DNA of 64,000 nucleotides from CALMEH01 sp964548225. Its GTDB lineage: Bacteria > Acidobacteriota > Blastocatellia > Pyrinomonadales > Pyrinomonadaceae. The notes beneath the pieces were generated by a model. That model saw only the letters and a program-made list of their open reading frames with translations, was not told the DNA's origin and ran no database searches. The position numbers were made by a program, and so were the translations under genes. The stretch lies in assembly GCA_964548225.1 (NCBI GenBank), contig CAZJQP010000006.1, positions 28,228 through 92,227 of the forward strand. The letters are read 5' to 3'. Shown piece after piece: positions 40,916 to 50,672 of this stretch (positions are counted from its first letter, which is position 1; each line of letters starts with the position of its first letter).

Positions 40916-42271
40916 CTATTTTTTCTTAAAGATTCTAAATTCAAACGCTTCCAAACTCAGCGTCGGCAAACCGACTGATTTTTTCTCCGCGTTCGGTGTA
41001 ATTTCTTCAAAACTTCCGGCAATTTCAGCTGAACCGAAAAAAGGTGCGCTTGTCATATTGATTGCAACAATGATTTCTTCGTTGCCTGACGTGCGTTTAA
41101 AAGTCAAAATTCGTGCTTCGTCCGAATTTTTAAGCCACGCCAAATCGCCGCGTCTCAAAGCAACGGAATTTTTCCGCAAATCAATCATTCCTTTATAAAA
41201 CTTCGGAAATTCGGGACGGCGAACCTGTGCGTCCCAAAAAATCGGCATCTTTTCAAACAACGCCGGCGCACCCGATTCGGTCGTGTCGCCCGCTTCCATT
41301 CCGTTGTAAAACATCGGCACGCCGTCCAAAGTAAAAGCTAACGCTTGCGCCGCCATTGCGCCTTTTTCGCCGAAACGCGCAATCGCACGGCGTTCGTCGT
41401 GGTTGTCGGAAAAACGCATCCGAAGTGCGCCGCGTGGATTTTTCGCGTTATCCGATTCCCAAGTTTTGCGAATTTCATAAGCCGGTTTATTGCCAAACAA
41501 AACTTCGGATAAAATCGAATGATTCGCCCACGAATAATCCAAATCAAATGCTTTCACAAGCAAATCGGGCGATTCCCATTCGGCAAGCCAAATCGTATCA
41601 GCCTTAATTTTATCAACTTCCCGACGCGCTTCTTCCCAAAAATCGGTCGGCACAAAACCCGCGACATCGCACCGAAAACCATCCAAATCGTAATCGCGCA
41701 CCCACATTTTGAGCATCTCGATAATGTATTTCCGCAGTTCGGGATTGCCGTAATTCAAATCTGCAACGTCTGCCCAATCAGGCACAGGCGGAATGATTTC
41801 GCCTTTATCATTTTGCGTGTAAAACGATTTATTTTTCATCATCACCGAATCCCAAGCCGTATGATTGGCGACAATATCAATGATGACTTTCAGCCCGCGC
41901 CGATGCGCTTCCGCAACGAGTTTCTGCAAATCAGTCTTCGTTCCGTAATCAGGATTTATCGCGTAATAATCCTGCACGGCATACGGCGAACCAACCGAAC
42001 CTTTTGCCTTCAATTTCCCAATCGGATGAATCGGCATCAACCACAAAATCGTTACGCCGAGATTTTTCAAACGGTCTAAATCCACTGTAATCGAATTAAA
42101 ATCGCCTTTCTGCGAATACTGACGCGGAAAAATCTCATAAATCACCGCATCTTTCACCCAATCGGGCGAAATCCGCGCCGTTTCCTTCGAGAAATCGCGT
42201 GTCGGTTGTTGTGCAAAAGCTAAATTTGCTGACAAAATAACCGTCAAAATAATTAAAATCGTTCGTTTCAT
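40916..42271 (-). CDS. Secreted alpha-amylase family (GH13) glycosidase
   Basis: 451 residues with a signal peptide ending 'FAQQ'. A compact GH13 (beta/alpha)8 enzyme: 'IVANHTAWDS' (about 133), nucleophile 'LDGFRCDVAGF' (Asp about 200), acid/base 'TIWLAEWESPD' (Glu about 230) and 'RFSDNHDERRA' (Asp about 291). A C-terminal beta domain follows ('IIVAINMTSAPFFG'). It is likely periplasmic and hydrolyses maltodextrins. Gene order: MFS gene, this gene, then the 62-residue protein and the GH15 fusion, with gaps of 38 and 1 bases. Confidence 0.92.
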   Translation of the reverse strand: MKRTILIILTVILSANLAFAQQPTRDFSKETARISPDWVKDAVIYEIFPRQYSQKGDFNSITVDLDRLKNLGVTILWLMPIHPIGKLKAKGSVGSPYAVQDYYAINPDYGTKTDLQKLVAEAHRRGLKVIIDIVANHTAWDSVMMKNKSFYTQNDKGEIIPPVPDWADVADLNYGNPELRKYIIEMLKMWVRDYDLDGFRCDVAGFVPTDFWEEARREVDKIKADTIWLAEWESPDLLVKAFDLDYSWANHSILSEVLFGNKPAYEIRKTWESDNAKNPRGALRMRFSDNHDERRAIARFGEKGAMAAQALAFTLDGVPMFYNGMEAGDTTESGAPALFEKMPIFWDAQVRRPEFPKFYKGMIDLRKNSVALRRGDLAWLKNSDEARILTFKRTSGNEEIIVAINMTSAPFFGSAEIAGSFEEITPNAEKKSVGLPTLSLEAFEFRIFKKK

Positions 42272-42309
42272 AAAATCAATTCTGCCTTTTACCTTTTTAC
42301 TTTTGCCTT

Positions 42310-43644
42310 TTAATGCCCCCCGCCCGAAACCGCTTCGATTCTACTTGCGCCAACATCTTTGACAATCAAAACGCAAACAGCCGCGACAAGCATCGAAATT
42401 CCGCCGAGCATTACCGCATTTAACGGATTATCACCAAGCACGGATTTGTAAATTTGCGGTGCGAGAAACGATTGCGCGACTTGCGGAATGACGATGAAAA
42501 GATTGAAAACGCCCATATAAACGCCCATCCTTTCGGGCTTGATTGCGCCCGCCAAGATAACATACGGCATCGAAAGAATCGAAGCCCAAGCAATTCCGAC
42601 TCCGACCATTCCGATCCATAAAAAATAAGGACTTCCGGCGGCGGCAAAAGTTGAAAGTAATCCCAATCCGCCACAAATTAAACAGACAATATGAACGCCT
42701 TTACGTCCGATTTTTTCGGCAAGCGGCGGAATCGCAAACGCCACGAGAAAACAAACAAAATTATAAACCGCGAAACAAACGCCGCCCCATTCCGTGCCTT
42801 GTTTGAAAAGTTCCGATTTATCGTCAACCGCGCTGAAAACGTGCCGCGCGACCGTCAAACCGTAGTATTGCCACATAAACGGCAACGCAAACCAAGTGAA
42901 AAATTGAACGACCGCCAACTGTTTCATCGTTGTTGGCATATCTGAAATGGCTTCACCGATTTCTTTGAAAATATTGGAAACAATATTGCCCTCATTTTTC
43001 TTGCGGTTAAATTCTTCCATATCTTCGGGCGGATATTCGCCGGTTGTGAAAATTGTCCACAAAACCGCGCTGATAAATGCAATCGCACCAACAATAAAAG
43101 CAATCAAAGTCGAATAAGGAATGCCACTTTTCATCACCCCGACTACGCCGAGAAGCGTCAAAATATACGGCAGAGCATTTGCCAAAGTTGAACCGATGCC
43201 GATAAAAAACGACTGCATTACGAAACCTAAAGTTCTCTGTTCTTCGGGCAATTTATCGCCGACAAAAGCGCGGAACGGCTCCATCGTAATATTTATCGAA
43301 GCGTCCATAATCCACAACAAACCTGCCGCCATCCAAACCGCTGAAGAATTCGGCATCAGAATTAAACAGATACTCGCCAAAATCGCGCCGACCAAAAAGT
43401 ATGGACGACGACGACCGAGTTTATTCCAAGTTCTATCCGACATCGCGCCGACAATCGGCTGAACGAGCAAACCAGTCAACGGTCCGGCAAGCCACAGATA
43501 TGGCAGATTCGCTTCGTCCGCGCCGAGATATTTATAAATCGGCGACATATTCGCCATTTGCAAACCCCAGCCAAATTGGATTCCGAGAAAGCCGAAACTC
43601 ATATTCCAGATTTGCCAAAAACTTAAACGTGGTTTGTTTTCCAT
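42310..43644 (-). CDS. MFS sugar transporter (SLC45/GPH-like), probable maltodextrin importer
   Basis: 444 residues, about twelve membrane helices. N-terminal 'FWQIWNMSFGFLGIQFGWGL', 'GLLVQPIVGAMSDRTWNKLG' and 'GRRRPYFLVGAILAS' match the SLC45/sucrose-proton symporter branch of the major facilitator superfamily, with the conserved loop between helices 2 and 3. It probably imports maltose or short glucans across the inner membrane. AGAGG lies 9 bases before the ATG at 43644. It is flanked by GH13 genes on both sides, which supports the substrate guess. Confidence 0.88.
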   Translation of the reverse strand: MENKPRLSFWQIWNMSFGFLGIQFGWGLQMANMSPIYKYLGADEANLPYLWLAGPLTGLLVQPIVGAMSDRTWNKLGRRRPYFLVGAILASICLILMPNSSAVWMAAGLLWIMDASINITMEPFRAFVGDKLPEEQRTLGFVMQSFFIGIGSTLANALPYILTLLGVVGVMKSGIPYSTLIAFIVGAIAFISAVLWTIFTTGEYPPEDMEEFNRKKNEGNIVSNIFKEIGEAISDMPTTMKQLAVVQFFTWFALPFMWQYYGLTVARHVFSAVDDKSELFKQGTEWGGVCFAVYNFVCFLVAFAIPPLAEKIGRKGVHIVCLICGGLGLLSTFAAAGSPYFLWIGMVGVGIAWASILSMPYVILAGAIKPERMGVYMGVFNLFIVIPQVAQSFLAPQIYKSVLGDNPLNAVMLGGISMLVAAVCVLIVKDVGASRIEAVSGGGH

Positions 43645-43657
43645 AGATTTTCCTCTT

Positions 43658-45541
43658 TTATTTAACTGTAAAAATTCCCGCCGTCCGCGCCGGAATCGTT
43701 AATTTTACTTTGCCGTTTTCTAATTTAATGTCAGAGATTTTGCCTAATCTGTCCGCCAAAATCGCGTTAGGCGCAAATTGTTTAATCATTGAAACGTCAA
43801 ATGAAATTTCCGCCGGTTTTGTGTCGTTATTGAAAATCATCAAAACGGCTTGCTTTTCGGTCAGACGCGCATAAGCCATCTGTTGTTCTTCGTCCAGCAA
43901 ATCAAGCGTTTTGCCGTTTCGCAAAGGTTCTAATTCCATTCGCAATTTGCCCAAAAGCGCGAGATGATTCCAGACATCGTTTTGTGTTTTCGTTCTTCCG
44001 CTTGCTTCAAAAGCGTTAATTCCATCAGCCGGAAATCCGCCGGGAAAATCTCTTCGGTTGTCGGGATCGTTGCCGCCGGGCATCGCAATTTCGTCGCCGT
44101 AATAAAGAAGCGGCGTTCCGCGTGAAGTCATAATCAGAGTTTGCGCGAGCTTTAAACCTTCGGTCGTCGCGCCTTTTTCGTTCATAAAACGCTCCATATC
44201 GTGAACACCTAAGAATGTCGTCAGCACCGAAGAATTCGGATAAAGCCAATCACGCGAAAACATCTGCGATACTCCGCGAATTGATTCACCACGCGCAAAC
44301 GCATTGCGAATCGGATAAAAAAGCGCAAAATCGTAAAGCGTATCAATCTGCGTATCAATTCCGTCGTGTCCTTTTCTGCCCGTTTGAAAATAAGCAATCA
44401 AAGCCGGATCGCCGTCAAAAAGTTCGCCTAAAATATTTACTTTCGGATATTCGCGTTTTATCGCCGCGCCCCATTTTGCCCAAAATGTGCGCGGAACGTG
44501 CGGCAAAGTGTCCATCCGAATTGCATCAAATCCGCCTGTGTTGAGCCACCAAATTGAATTTTGAATCAGATATTTTTCAACTTCCGGGTCGTTTTGATTA
44601 AAATCAGGCAGAATATCTATAAACCAGCCTTCGATGTTGCGTTTTTGCGTTTGATACGTCGCACGCGGATTCATCGCTGTCCATTTTTGCCAATTATTGG
44701 AAAGATGATTTTCAACCGTTCCGTTCCACCAAGTCGGAGTCGGCGGATTTTCTGCCCAAGCGTGATACGGACTTGTGTGATTTGCAACTTGGTCTTGGAT
44801 AACCTTAAAACCCATTTTTTGCGCGGTTTGAATAAATTCTTTGAGCTTTGCCAAATCGCCGAGATGCTCGTCAACGGCATACATATCGGTCGCGCCGTAG
44901 CCGTGATAACCTGTCGTGAACGGCATTCCTTCATACATTTCTTTGTAATCAGGTTTGTCGTTGTTGTCATAAATCGGCGTTGTCCAAATCGCCGTTACGC
45001 CCAAACTTTTCAAATACGGCAATTTATTTATCAAACCTTGCAAATCGCCGCCGTGATAATGTCGTCCGAGTCGGCGGTCAAATAAACCTTTCGATTTCGC
45101 CGGATCGTTGTTTGAAGTGTCGCCGTCGGCAAAGCGGTCGGGAATTACAAAATAAATTACATTGTTCGGACTGTAACCTTGATGTTGTGTCGGCGAAACA
45201 TTTTTCGGCAAAATTTCAAAATCAAAATTCGTCATCGAACCGCCGCCGGTTACGCCAATTTTGTATTTACCGGGTTTTGCTTTCGGCGAAATATTCAAAT
45301 CAAAAAACAAATAATTGCCGTTTTCGCTCGATTTCATTCCCGAAGCCGTCCACGCGCCATTTCCGCCGCCAACAATTTTGACGTTTTTTAAATTTTTGCC
45401 CGTCAGCAAAACACGCACCGGATTTATCGTCGAATTCGTCCACCAACTCGGCGGTTCGATTTTTTCGACCGTTGGTGCGTTTTGCGCGAAAGAATTTATT
45501 GTCAAAGCCAAAATTAAAAGGAAAAACAATTTAATATTCAT
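43658..45541 (-). CDS. Secreted cyclomaltodextrinase/neopullulanase-type GH13 enzyme
   Basis: 627 residues from ATG 45541; a TTG six bases upstream would overlap the preceding stop. Signal peptide, then the N-terminal domain typical of SusA-like cyclomaltodextrinases ('KIEPPSWWTNSTINPVRVLL'), the GH13 barrel with nucleophile 'FDAIRMDTLPHV', acid/base 'ILGELFDGDP' and 'FLGVHDMERFM', and a C-terminal beta domain. It degrades maltodextrins or pullulan, likely in the periplasm. It is a paralogue of the gene at 48611-50479 with the same domain order. It follows the 182-residue membrane-protein gene by 2 bases. Confidence 0.93.
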   Translation of the reverse strand: MNIKLFFLLILALTINSFAQNAPTVEKIEPPSWWTNSTINPVRVLLTGKNLKNVKIVGGGNGAWTASGMKSSENGNYLFFDLNISPKAKPGKYKIGVTGGGSMTNFDFEILPKNVSPTQHQGYSPNNVIYFVIPDRFADGDTSNNDPAKSKGLFDRRLGRHYHGGDLQGLINKLPYLKSLGVTAIWTTPIYDNNDKPDYKEMYEGMPFTTGYHGYGATDMYAVDEHLGDLAKLKEFIQTAQKMGFKVIQDQVANHTSPYHAWAENPPTPTWWNGTVENHLSNNWQKWTAMNPRATYQTQKRNIEGWFIDILPDFNQNDPEVEKYLIQNSIWWLNTGGFDAIRMDTLPHVPRTFWAKWGAAIKREYPKVNILGELFDGDPALIAYFQTGRKGHDGIDTQIDTLYDFALFYPIRNAFARGESIRGVSQMFSRDWLYPNSSVLTTFLGVHDMERFMNEKGATTEGLKLAQTLIMTSRGTPLLYYGDEIAMPGGNDPDNRRDFPGGFPADGINAFEASGRTKTQNDVWNHLALLGKLRMELEPLRNGKTLDLLDEEQQMAYARLTEKQAVLMIFNNDTKPAEISFDVSMIKQFAPNAILADRLGKISDIKLENGKVKLTIPARTAGIFTVK

Positions 45542-45543
45542 AA

Positions 45544-46092
45544 TCAATTACCGCCGTTTTTGTTTTGACGAAAACCTCTGATTTTTGCATAAGCGCGACT
45601 CAAACCGAGCAAAATGTAACCGATAACGACATATTGCGAAAACCGAAAGGCAAACTGCTCGAAAACTGAAATTTCGCGCACGATTTGTTCGCCGTTGGCG
45701 GCAACGCAAGTAAAATTTTGCGACAGAGAAACACCGCCGCCGCGAACGCCGCGCCGAATGGTATCGCGCATCAATTCGCTGTTTTCGGGACAGAAAATCC
45801 ATTGCAAGGGCTTGTTGTAAATAAAATTTCCTGTCTGGTCGAGTGCCATTCCCATCAGCCCGAAAAAAGTAATTCCGAGAGCCACGGCAAGAGTTCCGGT
45901 TTCCAAACCGTCCGAATTATTGCAGATTCGGAAACCAATCCACCCCAAAACGAGCATCACCAGCGAGCCGAAACCTTCGACATAACCGAAGCCGTAAAAA
46001 ATTGCATAACTTCCGCCGATAAACAGCGCAATCGCACCGATAATTATCGGAATCCATAAAATCGAAGGAATTTTTTCAGTCCATTTATCCAT
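45544..46092 (-). CDS. Four-helix membrane protein of unknown function in the starch operon
   Basis: 182 residues. Three N-terminal hydrophobic helices (about 12-34, 39-57, 63-85), an extracytoplasmic-looking segment of ~60 residues with two cysteines ('IFCPENS' and 'NFTCVAANG') and a last helix (about 150-168). Its ATG follows directly on the malQ stop (TAG then ATG), and the next GH13 gene starts 2 bases after its own stop, so it is embedded in the operon. I do not recognise a family. Confidence 0.75.
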   Translation of the reverse strand: MDKWTEKIPSILWIPIIIGAIALFIGGSYAIFYGFGYVEGFGSLVMLVLGWIGFRICNNSDGLETGTLAVALGITFFGLMGMALDQTGNFIYNKPLQWIFCPENSELMRDTIRRGVRGGGVSLSQNFTCVAANGEQIVREISVFEQFAFRFSQYVVIGYILLGLSRAYAKIRGFRQNKNGGN

Positions 46093-47613
46093 CTATCTTC
46101 CATAAACTCCCGTTAAATCTCTTAATCTTTCTGCAATTTCGTCCGAAAAATCGCCGTTTGTGCATTGCCAATACCAATTTCCCGAATCGGACGCAGGCAG
46201 ATTCATTCTTGCTTCCGTTCCCAAACCTAACAAATCTTGCATCGGCACAATCGCTGTGTTTGCAACACTTGACCAAACAGCACGAATAAAATCCCAATGA
46301 ATTTCCGCGCCTTCGGAATTTAAATATTTCAAACAAAAATCGTGTTCGCGGCTGATTTCCGCCGCATCGCGTGTCGAACCTGCGCCGGCTTGCGAGGAAA
46401 ACCATCCGACAGTCGTATCGTTGTCGTGCGTTCCGGTGTAAGCGACACAATTTTTTATGTAATTGTGCGGCAAATCGTGATTTGCGGTGTCGCCGCCGAA
46501 GGCAAATTGCAAAATCCGCATTCCGGGAAAGCCGAATCCGTCGCGCAATTCTTCGACATCAGGCGTAATCACTCCCAAATCTTCCGCCCAAAACGGCAAA
46601 TCGCCGATTTCTCGTTTCAAAGTTTCAAACAATTCCTTGCCCGGAACATTCACCCATTGCCCGTTCACCGCCGTTTTATCGCCGCCCGGAACTTCCCAAC
46701 TCGCGGCAAATCCGCGAAAATGGTCAACTCGCACAATATCAACGGTTTTCAGAGTAAATTTCACACGATTTACCCACCAGCCGAAATTTCTTTCGCGCAT
46801 CGCGTCCCAGTTGTAAATCGGATTTCCCCAAAGCTGTCCCGTCGCCGAAAAATAATCGGGCGGAACTCCGGCGACAGTTTTCGGCGAACCGTCTTCATTC
46901 AGCTTAAATTCCTGCGGATTGCACCAAACGTCAGCCGAATCGAGCGCGACAAAAATCGGTATGTCGCCGATAATTTTCACGCCTTTTTCATTCGCATATT
47001 TTTTGACCGCGAGCCATTGTTTGAAAAACAAAAATTGATAAAATTTCTGCGCCTGAATCGCTTCGTGCAAATTTTCCCGCGCTTCGGCTAAAGCATTTTC
47101 ATCGCGCAATTTCAACGCCTCATCCCATTCATACCAAGCCTTCTGCGATTGCGAAAACTTTATCGCCCGATAAAGCGCGTAATCGTCGAGCCAAAAAGCC
47201 GTATTTTGCGAAAATGTTTCAAACTTTCCGCGCAAATCAACGCTCGTCGTCAAACGGAAACGCTCGTAAGCCTTTGCCAAAATTGAGTTTTTCCAATCGT
47301 AAAGCAGACCAAAATCAACACGCCCAACAGGAAAATCGGGCTTCTCATTTATTTCGTCAAACGTCAAAAATCCGTCTTCAACCAACAATTCCGGCGAAAT
47401 CAGATTCGTATTGCCCGCAAAAGCCGAAAAACATTGATAAGGCGAATCGCCGAAACCCGTCGGACCGAGCGGCAAAACTTGCCAGTAAGTCTGTTTCGCT
47501 TTGCTCAGAAAATCTACAAAATTAAACGCCTCCGCGCCCAAATCACCAATGCCGTAATTTGAAGGCAAAGATGTCGGGTGCAGTAAAACTCCACTTGCTC
47601 TGGGAAATTCCAT
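46093..47613 (-). CDS. malQ: 4-alpha-glucanotransferase (GH77)
   Basis: 506 residues from ATG 47613 (MEFPRASGVLLHPTSLPS). It moves maltosyl units between maltodextrins and releases glucose in the cytoplasm; no signal peptide, as expected. GH77 motifs: 'LPLGPTGFGDSPYQ' (about 50), 'VDIVRVDHFRGFAASW' (nucleophile Asp about 293), 'FWAEDLGVITPDVEEL' (acid/base Glu about 342) and 'YTGTHDNDTTVGWF' (about 392). Length is typical. A structured inverted repeat separates it from the PhyH-like gene upstream. Confidence 0.95.
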   Translation of the reverse strand: MEFPRASGVLLHPTSLPSNYGIGDLGAEAFNFVDFLSKAKQTYWQVLPLGPTGFGDSPYQCFSAFAGNTNLISPELLVEDGFLTFDEINEKPDFPVGRVDFGLLYDWKNSILAKAYERFRLTTSVDLRGKFETFSQNTAFWLDDYALYRAIKFSQSQKAWYEWDEALKLRDENALAEARENLHEAIQAQKFYQFLFFKQWLAVKKYANEKGVKIIGDIPIFVALDSADVWCNPQEFKLNEDGSPKTVAGVPPDYFSATGQLWGNPIYNWDAMRERNFGWWVNRVKFTLKTVDIVRVDHFRGFAASWEVPGGDKTAVNGQWVNVPGKELFETLKREIGDLPFWAEDLGVITPDVEELRDGFGFPGMRILQFAFGGDTANHDLPHNYIKNCVAYTGTHDNDTTVGWFSSQAGAGSTRDAAEISREHDFCLKYLNSEGAEIHWDFIRAVWSSVANTAIVPMQDLLGLGTEARMNLPASDSGNWYWQCTNGDFSDEIAERLRDLTGVYGR

Positions 47614-47624
47614 AATAATTTTGA

Positions 47625-47764
47625 GTTCAGAGTCCAAACTTCAGTTTGCAAACTGCGTGCGAAGCATCGTGGTTTCGGCGTTGATTAAAGTTCAAGTTTG
47701 CCAACGCCGCGCAACCGTTTTGCTTCGCTTACGGTTGCGGCAAACTGAAGTTTGGACTCTGAAC
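47625..47764. repeat. Perfect 25-bp inverted repeat enclosing two inner hairpins
   Basis: GTTCAGAGTCCAAACTTCAG plus TTTGC (47625-47649) is exactly repeated in reverse complement at 47740-47764. Inside are GGCGTTG...CAACGCC and CGCAACCG...CGGTTGCG hairpins, giving a three-stem layout over 140 bases. It lies between the PhyH-like gene and malQ. It has no target duplication that I can see. Confidence 0.85.
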
Positions 47765-47768
47765 AAAT

Positions 47769-48578
47769 CTAGTTCAAAACCGGATTCAAAAAAGAATCGG
47801 CAATTTCGCCCGATTTTTTGCCACCCATCCAAGTCTCGATGTCGGCAATCTGGTTTTTATTTTGCGGCGGCGTTATTTTTGCACCGTCGGCGTAATAAAT
47901 AATCGTCATCACTTCGCGCACCTTTTCGGGCGAACAGTTTGCGCCTGCCGAATGAATCGTCCAACCCGTATGAAATGTCGCGTCGCCCGCATTCATTTTT
48001 TCGGCTTTGGCAATCGGGAAATCGTTTTCGGCGATATATTTCGCGTAAATTTCCTCGCTTTCGTCGGAAATTTCAAGACTTCCGATTGCGCCGAATTTAT
48101 GCGAGCCGGAAGCAAACGTCAGCATTCCCATTTTGTCGTCAATATCCACGAGCGGCATCCACATCGTAATCGTTTTTTCCGTGTCCAAAGCCCAATAATA
48201 TTGGTCTTGATGCCAAGGCGTGTAACCGCCCTGCGGTTCTTTGAACAACGCCTGATCGTGATAAAGCCGCACCTTTTCTACGCCCAACAAATCAGCCGCA
48301 ATCTGCGCGAATTTCTTTTCAAAGACAAACTTTTTTACTGTTTCATCGCGCCGCCAAAGATTCATAATTTGCAAAAAAGCCTTGCCGTAAGTGTCGCGTT
48401 CTTCGAGCTTTCGCGTTTCATTTGAATATTTGTAACTCGCGTTTTTAATCGCTGGACGATATTTTGCAATTTCATCCGAACTTGCCGCGTCGCGCAACAG
48501 AATGTGACCGTCTCGCCAAAATTCGGCGCGTTGGTTTTCGGTTAAATCGTAATTTTGTGAAAGTTTTTTTTGCATCAT
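47769..48578 (-). CDS. Phytanoyl-CoA dioxygenase (PhyH) family protein
   Basis: 269 residues, start at one of two adjacent ATGs (48578/48575). The Fe(II)/2-oxoglutarate oxygenase facial triad is visible: H-x-D in 'TPWHQDQYYWALDTEK' (about 117-119) and a distal His in 'GWTIHSAGANCSPEKVREVM' (about 209), with an Arg downstream for 2-oxoglutarate. No signal peptide, so cytoplasmic. Such enzymes hydroxylate small molecules; the substrate is not predictable. Its position inside a starch operon (32 bases after a GH13 gene) is unexpected and may reflect a sugar- or lipid-linked role. Confidence 0.88.
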   Translation of the reverse strand: MMQKKLSQNYDLTENQRAEFWRDGHILLRDAASSDEIAKYRPAIKNASYKYSNETRKLEERDTYGKAFLQIMNLWRRDETVKKFVFEKKFAQIAADLLGVEKVRLYHDQALFKEPQGGYTPWHQDQYYWALDTEKTITMWMPLVDIDDKMGMLTFASGSHKFGAIGSLEISDESEEIYAKYIAENDFPIAKAEKMNAGDATFHTGWTIHSAGANCSPEKVREVMTIIYYADGAKITPPQNKNQIADIETWMGGKKSGEIADSFLNPVLN

Positions 48579-48610
48579 TGTTGCGAAAATTCTCCGAAGG
48601 AGAAAAACAA

Positions 48611-50479
48611 CTAATAAAAATACTTTCCGTTCATCTTATAAACAACTACATCTTTCGGAGGAACGACTATTTTCCATTTTCCGTTTTCTGATGTTAAGTT
48701 TGGAGCATTTTCAAATATTGAACTTATTTCTTTATCAGCAAGAATTCTAAACATCTCTGAGCCGATAAATTGATTGGAAATTTCAATGGTTTTTTCTTTG
48801 TCTGAATTATTAAATGCAAAAATTCTTATGACTTGGCGTTCGGGTCCTGTCAATTTTCGAGCAAAAACACAAACCTCATTATCATAAAATAAATCAATAG
48901 TTTGACCTTCGCGCAAAGCACGATTTTCTTTTCGCAGTTTTATCCATTTTTGCGTCCATTCAAACATTTCTTGCTCGTCTTTGGTGCGGTTTGATTTGTC
49001 GAATTTCGTAAAATCGCGGCGATTGTCGGGGTCGAAACCGCCTTGCATTAAAACTTCTTCGCCGTAATAAAGTTGCGGAATTCCGCGTATGGCAAGCGTA
49101 AATGCCGTGTGCAGTTTCGCGCTTTCTTTCGTTGCGCCTTGCAAAGACATAAATCGGTCGGTGTCGTGATTATTGGTGAGCGTCGTTACATTATTTATAT
49201 TCGGATAAAGTCCGTCATATTTCAGCACGTCGCGCAACGCTCGCATCGGTTTTTTGCCGGTGAAAACTTCTTGCGATGTTTCCCAGAGTTTGAAATCGAA
49301 AACCGACGGCAATTTTGTATCAATATTGTCCCAACCCGTTTTTCCGCCTTGAAAAAATGCGGTTTGTGCCGAATCGCGCTCGAAAACTTCGCCGACCATA
49401 TAAAATTTCGGATATTGTTTCAGAATCGCACTCGACCAATCGCGGATAAATTCACGCGGCATATATTGAATTGTGTCTTGCCGAATGCCGTCAATTCCGG
49501 TCGTTCCAATCCACCACAAAGCATTTTGAATCTGATATTTACTGACTTCCGGCTCGTAATGATTATTGTCCGGCAGAAGCTCGTTAAACCAACCTTTCAA
49601 TAAATTATCACGCTCGGCTTGCGAAGCGTTTGGACTAAGCAAAACCGAATTATTAAATGAATTTTGTGCGAAAGGCGAAAACCAATTTTCGAGCGGCGGA
49701 TTTTTTGCCCACGGATGTTGGATTCCGACGTGATTTGCAACTTGGTCTTGAATAACTTTGATGCCGTTTTTGTGACATTCTCGAATCATTTCCTGCAAAT
49801 CCGCCATCGAACCGAAATGATTTTCCACGCCGTAATAATCTGTCGCGTGATAACCGTGATAATTTGTGTATGGACACCAAGGTTTGTCGCACTTGTTGGT
49901 TTCGTCAGGATTGTCATACCAAGGCGTGAGCCAAATTGCCGTGATTCCTAATTCCTTTAAATACGGAATTTTCTGCGTAATTCCCTTAAAATCTCCGCCG
50001 TGCCACGCTCGCGGATTTTCGCGCTCAACTTCTTTATTATTTGAAGCGTCACCGTCGGCAAAACGGTCGGTCATTATCAAATAAATTACGTCTTCATTCG
50101 TAATCGGTTGAAAATTCGTTTTCGCATCGAGCGGCGCGAGAATTTCAAACGGAATTTTTGTTTTGCCGTTCGCGGTCGAAACTTCAAATTCGTATTTCGC
50201 AGGTTTTGTTTTGGGCACAATTGTTACATCAAAAAATAAATAATCGGCGCGTGAATTGACGCGAATGTTTGAAATTTTTAGTGCTTTATTTTCTGATGTA
50301 ACTTTTGCGCTCTGAAAATTTTCGCCACGAATTAAAAGTCGGACAGGATTTATCGTGTGATTTGCCCACCAACTCGGCGGTTCGACTTTAGAAATGGTCG
50401 GCGCATTATAATTTGCCAATGCGGAAATTGCCGTAAAAAGGCAGAGAATTATTGCTAAATGAATGTTTTTTCGTTTCAT
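48611..50479 (-). CDS. Secreted cyclomaltodextrinase/neopullulanase-type GH13 enzyme (paralogue)
   Basis: 622 residues with a signal peptide. Same domain order as the enzyme at 43658: N-domain 'KVEPPSWWANHTINPVRLLI', GH13 barrel with 'GIDGIRQDTIQYM' (nucleophile Asp), 'YMVGEVFERDS' (acid/base Glu) and 'LTNNHDTDRFM', then a C-terminal domain. It differs in inserts ('ETNKCDKPWCPYTNYHGYHA'), so the two copies may cut different linkages or chain lengths. It is the first enzyme gene after the TonB receptor, separated by 241 bases that include a terminator. Confidence 0.93.
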   Translation of the reverse strand: MKRKNIHLAIILCLFTAISALANYNAPTISKVEPPSWWANHTINPVRLLIRGENFQSAKVTSENKALKISNIRVNSRADYLFFDVTIVPKTKPAKYEFEVSTANGKTKIPFEILAPLDAKTNFQPITNEDVIYLIMTDRFADGDASNNKEVERENPRAWHGGDFKGITQKIPYLKELGITAIWLTPWYDNPDETNKCDKPWCPYTNYHGYHATDYYGVENHFGSMADLQEMIRECHKNGIKVIQDQVANHVGIQHPWAKNPPLENWFSPFAQNSFNNSVLLSPNASQAERDNLLKGWFNELLPDNNHYEPEVSKYQIQNALWWIGTTGIDGIRQDTIQYMPREFIRDWSSAILKQYPKFYMVGEVFERDSAQTAFFQGGKTGWDNIDTKLPSVFDFKLWETSQEVFTGKKPMRALRDVLKYDGLYPNINNVTTLTNNHDTDRFMSLQGATKESAKLHTAFTLAIRGIPQLYYGEEVLMQGGFDPDNRRDFTKFDKSNRTKDEQEMFEWTQKWIKLRKENRALREGQTIDLFYDNEVCVFARKLTGPERQVIRIFAFNNSDKEKTIEISNQFIGSEMFRILADKEISSIFENAPNLTSENGKWKIVVPPKDVVVYKMNGKYFY

Positions 50480-50672
50480 TTTTCCGCACAGATTTTTGTA
50501 GCTAAAGTTTAACTTTTTCGTAGGGGAAAGTCTAAGAATTCGTTTGAAAACCTTGAAATGAGCAGAAGCGAAAACCGACTTTTGAAAATTATGTTGCTTT
50601 GCCGGTCAATTTTAAATTAACAACTGACGCTTTTTGCTTTCTGTCTTCCGAAGTTTTCAAACAAATTCTGCT

